A stretch of DNA of 52,651 bases, taken from contig NZ_WOWP01000041.1 in the NCBI RefSeq assembly GCF_009741375.1, forward strand, positions 1-52,651, given 5' to 3'. Every line of letters begins with the position of its first letter. The stretch's first letter is position 1. Origin of the DNA: Flavobacterium rakeshii. Its GTDB lineage: Bacteria > Bacteroidota > Bacteroidia > Flavobacteriales > Flavobacteriaceae. The notes below the pieces were generated by a model. That model searched no databases, was not told where the DNA came from, and was given only the letters and a program-made list of their open reading frames with translations. Of the stretch, positions 23,490 to 32,789 are shown in pieces. The translations under genes and the position numbers were made by a program.

Positions 23490-25481
23490 TTAATTTTCTC
23501 CGCCAAATAGTTTTTTAAAGAATCCTGCTGTCTCGGTAGTGTCAATTTCCGGTACGGCTTCTTCCCTAATTTTAAGCCATTCTCTTGCAGGTCCGGTAAC
23601 ATCAATCTGTCCGGTTTGACCAGTGGTGTCATTCGCCTGAATCACGCCACGGTTTACCATTAGCTTCTTGATATAGTTGTCGTGTGTTACGGCAAAATCT
23701 CTTAGCTCACCTCTGTCGTTAAAACGCCACATGAATTTTTTAGGCCTCGGGATGATACTTGCCAGATAAACGGACTCGTCAAGCGACAGAGCCAGTGGTG
23801 GTTTTTGGAAATAGTATTGAGCTGCTTCGCCTACGCCATATACATTAGGTCCCCATTCAATAATGTTGAGGTATACTTCAAACATTCTTTCCTTACTGGT
23901 AATACGGTTGTTTTCCAGTATGTAAACCAACAGTATTTCTTCCAGTTTTCGTGAAAGGGTCTTCTCACGGGTCAGGAAAACATTTTTGACCAACTGCATG
24001 CTTATGGTGCTGGCACCACGTGCAAATTTTTTGGTTTGTATGTTCTTTACGATACTTTGTTTAAATGCTTCGTTAATGAATCCCCTGTGATGGAAAAACG
24101 AAGGGTCTTCGCTTGTTAATACAGCATTTTTAAGAAAATCGGGGATATGGTCATATGGTGTGTAGTTAGGGTTATCCGGACCCACAACTATAGGGCGCTG
24201 TTTAACGCCGTTATCAATGGCTCTGTATACAAACGAGGTGTTGAGTTTACCCAAATCGGCATCGCCGTATTTTTTGATTTTAAAGCCTTCTTTTTTCAGG
24301 CTACTGTCAAAAACAATATCGTCTGGCTTGTTCTTGTTGTACATAAAGTCGAGCTGATAACTAAAATTACCATCGGCTTCCATACCTTCAAAATGGGTAA
24401 ACAGTCCGTTAGGTAAGGAGTTGATAAACTCCTGTGCTTTCATATCAGGAATTGTTGCCTTTAACTGATAAACGGTATCTTTCTCTATACTGTAACGAAC
24501 AAACGGCTGTATTTTTATTTTGTTGAGTTGCATGGCAGAGGTGCTGTCCAGTTCTATAAAATCAGGACCGAAAAGAAAATGATAATCAAAACGGGCACTG
24601 TTTATTACTACATCTTTTTTAGCGATTTTAGGATGGTTTACCATAAAGTTGCCGATGGAAGCAAAACCGTCTACCCTGAATTCGTCTCCGCTCAGGTCAA
24701 TATTCTCCACATTTACCCTAATGGAATCAAAACCTGATTTGAGTCCGAAACGCTCGTCAAGATATGGTACAATAATCCTGCCTTTGTCTGAGTTATAGAA
24801 TTTAAGGTCGGCCTGTCTGTTTCTTGGGTCGGCAAAACCTTTTACTTCCCAGTTTTGCGAAAGGCTGTCGGTCTCCACCGCCATAAACGATTCCAGTTGC
24901 TCGTTAACCAGTCTTAGCTGTTTAAGGTTGAGGTTTACCTTGCGGCCGTTATCGTTAACGGTAAGTGCCAGGTTTTCCAGCTGCATATCGGTAGGGATAA
25001 GGTTTAACAGCTTATGGAGCAGTTTATAAGTTTTACGGGCGTAATCAGGACCTTCGCTTTTGGTTTTTGATACCGTTCCCTTTTTGCGATGCAGGAATGA
25101 TTCAAAGTTTTTTCCTTTTTCGTTTTGGATTAGCTGGATGTAACCGTTTTTCATTTCAAGCGTGCCCAGCTGTACTTCGCCTGCTAAAAGACGGGACAGG
25201 TTAATGCTTGTTTTTACGGTTTCAATTTTAAGCAGAGTGTCACCCTGTTTGGGTTTTAATGATACATTGCTAACCTCAATGCCCGATAGTCCCTTAAAGG
25301 AAGCATTGCCAACAGTAAACGTGCTGTTGTATTCGGTATTCATTTTGGCTATGGTTTTATCTATAGCCTTATTTAAAAATGTATTGCGAAAGGCAAAAAA
25401 GCCTATAATTAAAAGTACCAGTAGTGCGGCAACTATTTTAAGGGTAATTAAAGCTGCTTTTTTTGGATTGATTTTTCGCAT
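23490..25481 (-). CDS. AsmA-like domain fused to GT51 peptidoglycan transglycosylase
   Basis: A 663-residue inner-membrane protein. One anchor helix (about 13-30, ALITLKIVAALLVLLIIGFF) is followed by an AsmA/DUF748-like beta region (about 40-430; SKGIEVSNVSLKPKQGDTLL-type text) and by a GT51 glycosyltransferase domain (about 445-600) that polymerises lipid II. E458 in SEDPSFFHHRGF is the catalytic Glu; GASTISMQLVKNVFL and EVYLNIIEWGPNVYGVGEAA are family marks. No transpeptidase domain exists. The C-terminus (REEAVPEIDTTETAGFFKK) is short. It lies 11 bases after radA in the long minus-strand operon. The large AsmA-like part might route substrate or hold the enzyme to an envelope complex. Confidence 0.8.
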   Translation of the reverse strand: MRKINPKKAALITLKIVAALLVLLIIGFFAFRNTFLNKAIDKTIAKMNTEYNSTFTVGNASFKGLSGIEVSNVSLKPKQGDTLLKIETVKTSINLSRLLAGEVQLGTLEMKNGYIQLIQNEKGKNFESFLHRKKGTVSKTKSEGPDYARKTYKLLHKLLNLIPTDMQLENLALTVNDNGRKVNLNLKQLRLVNEQLESFMAVETDSLSQNWEVKGFADPRNRQADLKFYNSDKGRIIVPYLDERFGLKSGFDSIRVNVENIDLSGDEFRVDGFASIGNFMVNHPKIAKKDVVINSARFDYHFLFGPDFIELDSTSAMQLNKIKIQPFVRYSIEKDTVYQLKATIPDMKAQEFINSLPNGLFTHFEGMEADGNFSYQLDFMYNKNKPDDIVFDSSLKKEGFKIKKYGDADLGKLNTSFVYRAIDNGVKQRPIVVGPDNPNYTPYDHIPDFLKNAVLTSEDPSFFHHRGFINEAFKQSIVKNIQTKKFARGASTISMQLVKNVFLTREKTLSRKLEEILLVYILENNRITSKERMFEVYLNIIEWGPNVYGVGEAAQYYFQKPPLALSLDESVYLASIIPRPKKFMWRFNDRGELRDFAVTHDNYIKKLMVNRGVIQANDTTGQTGQIDVTGPAREWLKIREEAVPEIDTTETAGFFKKLFGGEN

Positions 25482-25492
25482 AATGTATCCTG

Positions 25493-26854
25493 TTACCCGA
25501 ATAAATGACCTGCTACATCTTCTATTTTAGAGACCAGCTTTATTTCTATCAGGGTGTTTTTAAGTGAAATCTTGTTGTACTTAGATACAAAAATAGTGGA
25601 AAAACCTAACTTTTCGGCTTCTAAAATGCGCTGTTCCACACGGTTAACGGGACGAATTTCTCCCGAAAGGCCTATTTCTCCTGCAAAACAAAAGTCTTTT
25701 CCTACGGGTATGTCTTCGTTAGAAGATAGTATGGCTGCCACTACGGCAAGGTCAATAGCAGGGTCATCTACATTGATACCGCCGGTAATGTTAAGGAAAA
25801 CATCTTTTGCTGCCAGCCTGAATCCGGCTCTTTTTTCCAGTACGGCGAGTACCATGTTGAGCCTTTTGGCATTGTACCCTGTTGTGCTTCTTTGCGGAGT
25901 ACCATATACGGCAGAACTCACCAGTGCCTGTATCTCAACCATAAGCGGGCGCATGCCTTCCATAGTGGTGGCTATTGCTGTACCGCTAAGTTCTTCTTCC
26001 TTGTGGGATATTAATATTTCCGATGGGTTTGCCACTTCTCTAAGCCCTGTTCCCAGCATTTCGTAAATACCCAGTTCGGCAGTAGATCCAAATCGGTTTT
26101 TAAGAGAGCGCAGTATGCGGTATACGTGGTTACGGTCGCCTTCAAACTGTAGTACGGTATCTACCATATGCTCCAGTATTTTTGGTCCGGCAATACTACC
26201 GTCTTTGGTAATGTGGCCAATAAGGATAACCGGTACATTGGTTTCTTTGGCAAATTTAATAAGCTCGGCAGTGGTTTCTCTTATCTGTGAAATACTTCCT
26301 GCCGACGATTCTATAAAATCAGTATGCAGCGTTTGGATAGAGTCAATTATCACTACTTCGGGTTCAATCGCTGCTATCTGTTTAAAAATATTCTGTGTTT
26401 TGGTTTCGGTTAGGATAAAGCAATTGTCTGCCGATGGGGTAATCCTTTCGGCACGCATTTTTATCTGTTTCTGGCTTTCCTCTCCCGATACGTAAAGTGT
26501 TTTGTAAGGAAGGCGAAGCGATATTTGCAATAGTAGCGTACTTTTACCTATACCGGGTTCTCCGCCCAAAAGGGTAAGCGAACCGGGTACCAGGCCACCG
26601 CCCAGTACTCGGTTTAATTCTCCGTCGCCCGTATTAAGGCGAATTTCCTGAGAAGAGTCTATTTCATTGATGCGTAATGGCTTTGCCGCTCTTTTAACTT
26701 CGGGTGACGATGGTTTCCATGCCTGTTTTTCCTCCTTCTGGATTACTTCTTCAACAATGGTATTCCATTCCCTGCACGAATTGCACTGCCCCTGCCATTT
26801 GGAATACTGGGTGCCGCAATTCTGACAAAAAAAAGCTGTTTTTAACTTAGCCAT
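25493..26854 (-). CDS. radA: DNA repair protein RadA
   Basis: A 453-residue ATPase that helps branch migration and RecA-mediated recombination. The N-terminal zinc finger has C10, C13, C24 and C27. Walker A is GEPGIGKS (98-105); Walker B follows near VVIIDSIQTL; the RadA-specific KNRFG motif is at 252-256; the C-terminal Lon-protease-like region is in NITGGINVDDPAIDLAVVAA. All parts are complete. It is spaced five bases after the pseudo-esterase and 11 before the GT51 gene. Its role is ordinary; there is no clear link to the pantothenate genes of the operon. Confidence 0.95.
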   Translation of the reverse strand: MAKLKTAFFCQNCGTQYSKWQGQCNSCREWNTIVEEVIQKEEKQAWKPSSPEVKRAAKPLRINEIDSSQEIRLNTGDGELNRVLGGGLVPGSLTLLGGEPGIGKSTLLLQISLRLPYKTLYVSGEESQKQIKMRAERITPSADNCFILTETKTQNIFKQIAAIEPEVVIIDSIQTLHTDFIESSAGSISQIRETTAELIKFAKETNVPVILIGHITKDGSIAGPKILEHMVDTVLQFEGDRNHVYRILRSLKNRFGSTAELGIYEMLGTGLREVANPSEILISHKEEELSGTAIATTMEGMRPLMVEIQALVSSAVYGTPQRSTTGYNAKRLNMVLAVLEKRAGFRLAAKDVFLNITGGINVDDPAIDLAVVAAILSSNEDIPVGKDFCFAGEIGLSGEIRPVNRVEQRILEAEKLGFSTIFVSKYNKISLKNTLIEIKLVSKIEDVAGHLFG

Positions 26855-26859
26855 AAATA

Positions 26860-27996
26860 TTACATCTCACTTTTTAAACTCTCTGCTTTTTCAAGCATAT
26901 AATCTTTTGTTATCCCACCTATTTCCTCAAAGTTAAAACTGTTGTTGTATACTTTGATGGCTTTTTTTATGTTGCCTGTATGTTCGTAAAACAATGCTTC
27001 ATAGTATTCGCCTATTATGGTTTTAGGATAGTTTTTTCTTGCTACGTTTGCCAGGTCTCTAAACTCGCCAAAAGCACCATTTTTCATAATAGCAGCTTCA
27101 ATGGCTTTAAAGTCGTTAAGACGAACCGTCATTTTTACACCAAGGTCTCTTTCAATCATATCATACTTGTCTTCAAGGTATTGCACGTAACCTGAAGTTT
27201 GTGCTGCCAGTTTTTGAAACTCATCTGACGTGATAGGCTGGTAAGAAGAGAAAATATGATACAATGCACTTGGAATAGCATTTGGTACTAATGAGTAATG
27301 GGATTCTCCAATAAACTCGTCAAAAAGGTAACGGAACTTGGTTTCGGTCACTGCCTTAATGTTTTCGTCCATTACTTTTATTTTGTTTTTAAGTCGGCCT
27401 ACATCGCCATCGGCAGTAGCCAGATAGTAAAAAATAGGTTTGTCTATCGCTTTGAATCTGGCAGGAACACGGGTTTCCATTTCTGCCGGCAGTACCGGAC
27501 TCATCATGATATAGGCATTAAAAAGCGGATCGTCTTTATACAGAAAGAAGTTAGCAAATCCGGCAGTTACATCATGCCCGGCTATAATTTTAAACGGAGA
27601 TACCCTGTATTTTTTTTCCATCATGGGTACAACTTCACGTCCTATAAAATCAAAGAATTTTTCTCCTTTTTCCTGCGGAAGTCCGCTTTCGCTTTCCCAT
27701 TCGCAGTCCATATCCCTGTCGGGCTGGCTAATTGCTACTATTATAACTTCCGGGAGGTCGTCCCAGTAAGAAGTGTACGATAGCACCCCGGCAAAAGGGT
27801 CTAGCAGGTAATCGCCGTCAAGTAATACAAGTAATGGGTATTTTTTGTCTTTGCTGCGTTCATAAGAGCTGGGTAATTTTATAGTTACCAGTCTGTTTTC
27901 GTTTAACGCTTCAGATGTAATTTCTTCAGTGGTAAGCTGCTGGGCGTAAGTATTGCAAAAAGCAAAAATCAGCAACAGTAAGGTAATTTTTTTCAT
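26860..27996 (-). CDS. Alpha/beta-hydrolase (esterase-like) with Asp in place of catalytic Ser
   Basis: A 378-residue exported protein with a signal peptide (MKKITLLLLIFAFCNTYAQQ). The alpha/beta-hydrolase fold of the Fes/IroE/EsterD type is seen in RLVTIKLPSSYERSKDKKYP and LLVLLDGDYLL. The nucleophile elbow, normally GHSxGG, reads GHDVTAG, so Ser is replaced by D142; the enzyme is probably inactive as an esterase or uses Asp. A C-terminal region of about 150 residues ends in a TPR-like segment (IGEYYEALFYEHTGNIKKAI). I chose the start at 27996 because it begins the signal peptide; an upstream in-frame start at 28128 would overlap the ybhN gene and precede the signal. It lies between ybhN and radA. 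Confidence 0.75.
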   Translation of the reverse strand: MKKITLLLLIFAFCNTYAQQLTTEEITSEALNENRLVTIKLPSSYERSKDKKYPLLVLLDGDYLLDPFAGVLSYTSYWDDLPEVIIVAISQPDRDMDCEWESESGLPQEKGEKFFDFIGREVVPMMEKKYRVSPFKIIAGHDVTAGFANFFLYKDDPLFNAYIMMSPVLPAEMETRVPARFKAIDKPIFYYLATADGDVGRLKNKIKVMDENIKAVTETKFRYLFDEFIGESHYSLVPNAIPSALYHIFSSYQPITSDEFQKLAAQTSGYVQYLEDKYDMIERDLGVKMTVRLNDFKAIEAAIMKNGAFGEFRDLANVARKNYPKTIIGEYYEALFYEHTGNIKKAIKVYNNSFNFEEIGGITKDYMLEKAESLKSEM

Positions 27997-28037
27997 TGCT
28001 TTTGGTCGGTTTTTAGTTGAAAGCGGAAAGATAGCGA

Positions 28038-28997
28038 TTATTTGCTTTTTTGAAGTAAAGGCAATAATAAAAATGACAGGCCGCCCAGTAAAATTATAAG
28101 GCCTGTTTGCGATCCCCAAACAATCCAACCAAAGGCAGTTCCGGCAGTAAAAGGTATACCATAAACGGTAAGTGTTTTGCCTATAACTACAGGGAACCAG
28201 CCTGTTCCGCCATTAGTGAAAGTGATAACCAGACTGCCTACTACAAAGGCAGTTGCTACCGACCCGAAAGAAAGACTGGCGGTTTCCGGTAAGGCATAAA
28301 TGGTTATGTAAAACATAAGTACATAAGAGAACCATATATAAACCGAAAGTAATAGGAAAGGCCATTTATTAGGCATTTTAAAAACACTTAGTGCACCTTC
28401 AATAAGCCCTGATACTTTTGCTTTGAGTTTTTGTACCCAGCTTAGTTTTGAGTATATAAAAAACAGGATAGAACCTAAAAATAAAATTCCGGCTATAATT
28501 CCGTAAATAAGTAGTTTTTTAAAAGGAACTTCGGCAAGGTGTTCTTTTACAACATCAAACTGTAAAAAGGCAGTAGCGCTAAGTACTATAATAAGCAGGA
28601 AAAGGTCTATTATTCTTTCGGAGATTATAGTTCCCAGTCCTTTGTCAAAAGGTACATGGGCATATCTTTTTAATACAATGGCACGGCTAACTTCCCCGCT
28701 TCGTGGAACAATCATGTTCATGAGGTAGGTAATACTAACGGCGCCAAATTTTACAGGGAACGGCGCAGTATGGCCTATGTGAGCCAGGGTGTATTTCCAG
28801 CGGTAGGCTCTTGCCCAAAAACCAGTTAAGCCTATAAGGAGAGATATTCCTACATACAGGTAATTAGCTGTTTTAAAGCTGTTTTTTACATCTTCTACCT
28901 CCTGTGGGGTGAATTGCCTGAATGTGTATATAACTAAAAAAACTCCCAACATGAGTGGGAGTAGTATACTTAATATTCTGCTTAACTTTTTTTTCAA
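28038..28997 (-). CDS. YbhN/UPF0104-family membrane protein (LPG synthase TM-like)
   Basis: A 319-residue inner-membrane protein with about eight helices, of the lysylphosphatidylglycerol-synthase transmembrane (UPF0104/YbhN) family. Members may move or modify lipids at the membrane. Signature text is YLYVGISLLIGLTGFWARAYRWKY and NMIVPRSGEVSRAIVLKRY, plus GTIISERIIDLFLLI. The soluble aminoacyl-transferase part of MprF is absent. It starts one base after the panD stop, so coupled translation is likely. Confidence 0.85.
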   Translation of the reverse strand: MKKKLSRILSILLPLMLGVFLVIYTFRQFTPQEVEDVKNSFKTANYLYVGISLLIGLTGFWARAYRWKYTLAHIGHTAPFPVKFGAVSITYLMNMIVPRSGEVSRAIVLKRYAHVPFDKGLGTIISERIIDLFLLIIVLSATAFLQFDVVKEHLAEVPFKKLLIYGIIAGILFLGSILFFIYSKLSWVQKLKAKVSGLIEGALSVFKMPNKWPFLLLSVYIWFSYVLMFYITIYALPETASLSFGSVATAFVVGSLVITFTNGGTGWFPVVIGKTLTVYGIPFTAGTAFGWIVWGSQTGLIILLGGLSFLLLPLLQKSK

Positions 28998-28998
28998 A

Positions 28999-29349
28999 TT
29001 ATGTTAGCGAGTTGTCTGTCTCATTTGGGAAAACAATAGAAGGCTTAAATGTTTTAGCCTCTTCGAATTCAAAGATACCATAAGAGATGATGATAATAAT
29101 ATCTCCCTTTTGTACTTTTCTGGCAGCCGGACCGTTAAGTGTTATTTCTCCGCTGTTCCTGTTTCCTTTTATCACATAAGTTTCCAGTCTTTCACCATTG
29201 TTAATGTTAACGATGGAAACTTTTTCACCTTCAATAATGTTTGCAGCTTCCATTAACGCTTCGTCAATAGTTATACTGCCTATGTAATTTAAATCGGCTC
29301 CAGTCACCGTAACGCGGTGAATCTTGGACTTTACAACTTGAATTTGCAT
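28999..29349 (-). CDS. panD: Aspartate 1-decarboxylase
   Basis: A 116-residue pyruvoyl enzyme that makes beta-alanine for pantothenate. Self-cleavage occurs at the Gly-Ser of [13 protein letters not shown], giving the pyruvoyl group at Ser. [14 protein letters not shown] and [12 protein letters not shown] (with the conserved YVI) are normal. It follows panC by 13 bases. Confidence 0.96.
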   Translation of the reverse strand: MQIQVVKSKIHRVTVTGADLNYIGSITIDEALMEAANIIEGEKVSIVNINNGERLETYVIKGNRNSGEITLNGPAARKVQKGDIIIIISYGIFEFEEAKTFKPSIVFPNETDNSLT

Positions 29350-29362
29350 GGCGCAAAGGTAA

Positions 29363-30208
29363 TCAATTTAATGAAATATTGTCTATTAGGCGAATATTAC
29401 TTAAAAAAACAGCAATAAAAGCACGGTATTTTTTATTTTCCTTAATACTGGCAGGTAAAAGCGTGTCTTCTTCGGCTACTTCAAAGTACTCCATTTCAAA
29501 CTCCGGGTGTGCCTTGAAAATGTTATTTACATATTCGGTTACATATTCAACGGAATGACTGTCAAATAATTGCCTAGCCTCGGTTAAGGTTTTGTAAATT
29601 AATGCTGCCTTGGTTTTATCTTCATCGCTAAGGCGCTGGTTGCGTGAACTCATTGCCAGTCCGTTTTCTTCCCTCAGTATAGGGCAGCCTACTACTTTTA
29701 CCGGCATATTGTTTTTTTCTACCATCTTCTTAACGATTTGAAGCTGCTGAAAATCCTTTTCGCCAAAGTAAGCATTATCAGGTTCTACTATTTCAAACAG
29801 TTTTTTTACAATGGTACCCACTCCGTCAAAATGTCCCGGCCTGAAACGTCCTTCCATTTGGTTTTCCAGTCCGTCAAAAGAAAAGTTTGCCGATGTAATG
29901 TTATCCTCATACATTTCTTTAACACTGGGTGCGAAAACAATAATTTTCTCACTTACCGTTTTAATCTTATCGACATCTGTTTCCAGCGTGCGCGGATATT
30001 TTTCCAGATCTTCGGGATTATTAAACTGGGTTGGGTTAACAAAAATACTGATAACAGTATGGCTGTTATGCTTTACAGACTCCTTTAAAAGAGAGAGGTG
30101 ACCGTTGTGCAGGGCTCCCATGGTAGGTACAAAACCAACGCCCGAGTTAGTTTCCCTAAGCTTGGCTAACTGTGCTTTTAAATCGGTTTTGTTGTTGAAA
30201 ATGAGCAT
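29363..30208 (-). CDS. panC: Pantoate-beta-alanine ligase
   Basis: A 281-residue ATP-dependent ligase that joins pantoate and beta-alanine to pantothenate, cytoplasmic. Motifs are [15 protein letters not shown] (HxGH), [32 protein letters not shown] and [12 protein letters not shown]. It is first in the operon panC-panD-ybhN-hydrolase-radA-GT51, whose gaps are 13, 1, 41, 5 and 11 bases. A -7 box TAATTTTG (minus, 30232-30239) lies 24 bases before the start. Confidence 0.96.
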   Translation of the reverse strand: MLIFNNKTDLKAQLAKLRETNSGVGFVPTMGALHNGHLSLLKESVKHNSHTVISIFVNPTQFNNPEDLEKYPRTLETDVDKIKTVSEKIIVFAPSVKEMYEDNITSANFSFDGLENQMEGRFRPGHFDGVGTIVKKLFEIVEPDNAYFGEKDFQQLQIVKKMVEKNNMPVKVVGCPILREENGLAMSSRNQRLSDEDKTKAALIYKTLTEARQLFDSHSVEYVTEYVNNIFKAHPEFEMEYFEVAEEDTLLPASIKENKKYRAFIAVFLSNIRLIDNISLN

Positions 30209-30231
30209 TAATTTGTAATTAAAATTGGAGG

Positions 30232-30278
30232 CAAAATTAATATTTTAGTGATAAAATGCATAAAATTGTTTAATTTTG
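30232..30278. promoter_or_regulatory. Divergent -7 elements for panC (minus) and GT5-like gene (plus)
   Basis: TAATTTTG occurs on the minus strand at 30232-30239 (panC) and on the plus strand at 30271-30278 (GT5-like gene). Both match TAnnTTTG. The -33 regions are AT-rich without a clear TTG. Confidence 0.5.
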
Positions 30279-30317
30279 CGTGTTTTTTATACCCAATTCT
30301 AAAATCTAATATTTACA

Positions 30318-31124
30318 ATGGAGGATAAGAGGATATTATATGTATCATCTGAAGTAGTACCTTATTTGGCTGAAAATGAAGTGTCTTTGATGTCGTATGA
30401 CGTGCCAAAAATGATAAACGACCAAGGCGGGCAAATCAGAATTTTTATGCCTCGCTACGGTAATATTAATGAAAGAAGGCATCAGTTACATGAAGTTATT
30501 CGTCTGTCAGGTATGAACCTGGTGGTGAATGATATGGATATGCCACTTATCATTAAGGTGGCTTCTATACCAAAAGAAAGGATTCAGGTTTATTTTATTG
30601 ATAACGATGAATACTTTAAAAGAAAAGCAACTTTTGCTGATGAAGACGGAACACTTTACCCGGATAACGATGAAAGGTCTATTTTCTTTGCAAAAGGAGT
30701 GGTGGAAACTGTTAAGAAACTTAACTGGGTTCCCGATATTATTCATGTTCATGGCTGGATGGCTGCTATGTTGCCTATCTATATGAAACATTTTTATAAA
30801 GATGAAGCGCTTTTTGCTGATACAAAAATTGTTACTTCGGTATACGGTCAGTCTTTTGACGGTACTCTGGATAACGACATGATTAAAAAAGTGGTCTTTG
30901 ATGATGTTCCTGAAAGTGATGTAAAGCATCTTGCTGAACCGACTTATGAAAATATATTAAAAGCATCCATAGCGCATTCTGATGCAGTTATCATAGCTTC
31001 AGAGAATGTTTCTGACGATATGGTTAAGTTTGTAGAGGCTTCAGGAAAACCATTCCTGCCGTATGTTCCTAAAGATAAATTTGCAGAGGAGTATACTAAT
31101 TTCTATAAAAATCAGGTTTTATAG
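30318..31124 (+). CDS. GT5-like glycogen/starch synthase N-terminal domain only
   Basis: A 268-residue protein equal to the N-terminal Rossmann domain of glycogen synthase (RILYVSSEVVPYLAENEV, IRIFMPRYGNIN, DIIHVHGWMAAMLPIYMKHF, KIVTSVYGQSF). The C-terminal GT1-type domain that supplies most catalytic residues is missing, and the ADP-glucose motif KxGGL near the N-terminus is replaced by LAENEVS. It is therefore unlikely to be a working synthase. It starts an operon with a DUF4270 lipoprotein and glmS (22 and 17 bases apart). Such truncated proteins recur here in Flavobacteriia as I remember, so it is a stable family and not a broken gene. Confidence 0.75.
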   Translation: MEDKRILYVSSEVVPYLAENEVSLMSYDVPKMINDQGGQIRIFMPRYGNINERRHQLHEVIRLSGMNLVVNDMDMPLIIKVASIPKERIQVYFIDNDEYFKRKATFADEDGTLYPDNDERSIFFAKGVVETVKKLNWVPDIIHVHGWMAAMLPIYMKHFYKDEALFADTKIVTSVYGQSFDGTLDNDMIKKVVFDDVPESDVKHLAEPTYENILKASIAHSDAVIIASENVSDDMVKFVEASGKPFLPYVPKDKFAEEYTNFYKNQVL

Positions 31125-31146
31125 AAAAACATTTTAAAAAAAATCT

Positions 31147-32772
31147 ATGAAAAGCCGAATACTAAATAAACTTGCTGTTGCTTTAGGTGCTGTTGCTCTT
31201 GTAAGTGTAATAGCTTGTGATTATGATTATAATGAGGTAGGTTCTGATATAATTCAGGATGACATACACCACAATGGTATTGAAAAGTATGTTGCTAATG
31301 CTGTGGCTTTTGATAAGTCTACAGGATCGGTGCAAACTAATAATATGCCAATAAATGCATTAGGTGTTTATGATAATCCTGTGTTTGGTAAAACTATTTC
31401 CCGTTTTGTAACACAGTTATCGCTTGCCAGTGAAAATCCAACACTAACCAATCCGGTAATAGATACTGTGTATTTATATGTGCCTTATTTCAGTAATTTG
31501 GAAAGTACCGATACTGATGGTGAGAGCACGTATACTTTAGATTCTGTTTTTGGAGCTGAGAATGGTAGGTTTAAACTAAATATTTTTGAAAACGGATATT
31601 ACCTTAGAGGTTCAGATCCGGGGTCGGAAGACGGAGTTCAAAAATATTATTCAGACGACCGTTCATTGATTGATGCTTACAAAGGTTCTGTTTTGTTGAA
31701 TAACAGCACGAACGCAGATGAGAATAATCTTTTCTTTTTCAGTAAATCTGAAATTGACAGAAAAGTTACTCTTGAAGACGGAAGTGAGAAACTTGTAGAG
31801 CGATTTGCTCCGGGTATGTATCTTCAGCTTGATAAGCAGTTTTTCACTGAGAAAATATTTAATGCTCCTGACGGAAGCCTGGTAAACAATAATGTTTTTA
31901 AAGACTACTTTAGAGGGCTTTATTTTGATGTGGAACAGGTAGGAGATGTGAGTGCAATGGGTATGATGGATTTTACAGATGGTAAAATAGTTATACTTTA
32001 TACTGACACAAAACTGGATATTAACGGTGAGCCTGTAGTTGATGATGAGGGTAATATTGAAACTACCAGTAATACGATTACTCTTAATTTAACCGGTAAT
32101 ACCGTAAATCTTTTTGATAATACTTATAATGATACGTTTGCCTCTGCTATAGGTTCTTCAGATGAAGTAGAAGGCGACGAACGATTATATGTTAAAGGAG
32201 GTGAAGGTTCGTTAGCGTTTATTAATATACTGGATCAGGTGGATCTTGATTTTCTTAAGCCAGATCCTGTAACAGGAGAAAGAGTGCTTATAAACGAAGC
32301 TAATCTTACTTTTTACATAGATAAGGCTGCTATGGCTAACGCTATAGAGCCAAACAGATTGTATCTTTATGATGTGAATAACAGAAGGCCACTGTATGAT
32401 TATTATGTAGATCAAACCACAAATGCATCTAATTCTAAATATAGTCGTTATATTTATGGTGGTATTCTTGAGTATGATGATGATGGCGAAGGGTTACGTT
32501 ATAAAGTTCGTATTACAGATCACATAAACAATATAGTTAACAAAGATTCTACAAATGTGGTTCTTGGGCTGGCGGTAACAGAGTCTATTAATCAGATTTC
32601 GAATGCAGCATTGAGAACTTCGTTTACAACAGGGACGACCGAAGTGAAGTCTGCTCCGTTATCATCGGCAATAAGTCCGATGGGAACAGTGATTTACGGG
32701 AGTAAATCAGGAGCTAACGTTCCTGAAGATAAAAGGCTTAAGCTAGAGATTTATTATACCAAACCAAATTAA
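31147..32772 (+). CDS. DUF4270 lipoprotein
   Basis: A 541-residue outer-membrane lipoprotein of the DUF4270 family. The lipobox is VIAC (C24), followed by DYDYNEVGSDII. It is a large beta-rich surface protein with repeated Asn/Thr and acidic stretches; no enzymatic motif is seen. The family is common in Bacteroidota, is sometimes taken for a SusD-like or adhesin protein, and has no firm role. It lies between the GT5-like gene and glmS. Confidence 0.85.
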   Translation: MKSRILNKLAVALGAVALVSVIACDYDYNEVGSDIIQDDIHHNGIEKYVANAVAFDKSTGSVQTNNMPINALGVYDNPVFGKTISRFVTQLSLASENPTLTNPVIDTVYLYVPYFSNLESTDTDGESTYTLDSVFGAENGRFKLNIFENGYYLRGSDPGSEDGVQKYYSDDRSLIDAYKGSVLLNNSTNADENNLFFFSKSEIDRKVTLEDGSEKLVERFAPGMYLQLDKQFFTEKIFNAPDGSLVNNNVFKDYFRGLYFDVEQVGDVSAMGMMDFTDGKIVILYTDTKLDINGEPVVDDEGNIETTSNTITLNLTGNTVNLFDNTYNDTFASAIGSSDEVEGDERLYVKGGEGSLAFINILDQVDLDFLKPDPVTGERVLINEANLTFYIDKAAMANAIEPNRLYLYDVNNRRPLYDYYVDQTTNASNSKYSRYIYGGILEYDDDGEGLRYKVRITDHINNIVNKDSTNVVLGLAVTESINQISNAALRTSFTTGTTEVKSAPLSSAISPMGTVIYGSKSGANVPEDKRLKLEIYYTKPN

Positions 32773-32789
32773 CCAAATTATTAAGAATT

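Noticed and set aside
27298..27783. 161-codon open frame antisense to the pseudo-esterase gene
   Set aside because: Shadow of the esterase-like gene; no domain, no promoter and low-complexity His/Tyr/Phe-rich text.
27997..28128. 44-codon N-terminal extension of the pseudo-esterase
   Set aside because: The extension precedes a clean signal peptide at 27996 and overlaps the end of the YbhN-like gene; the later start is preferred.
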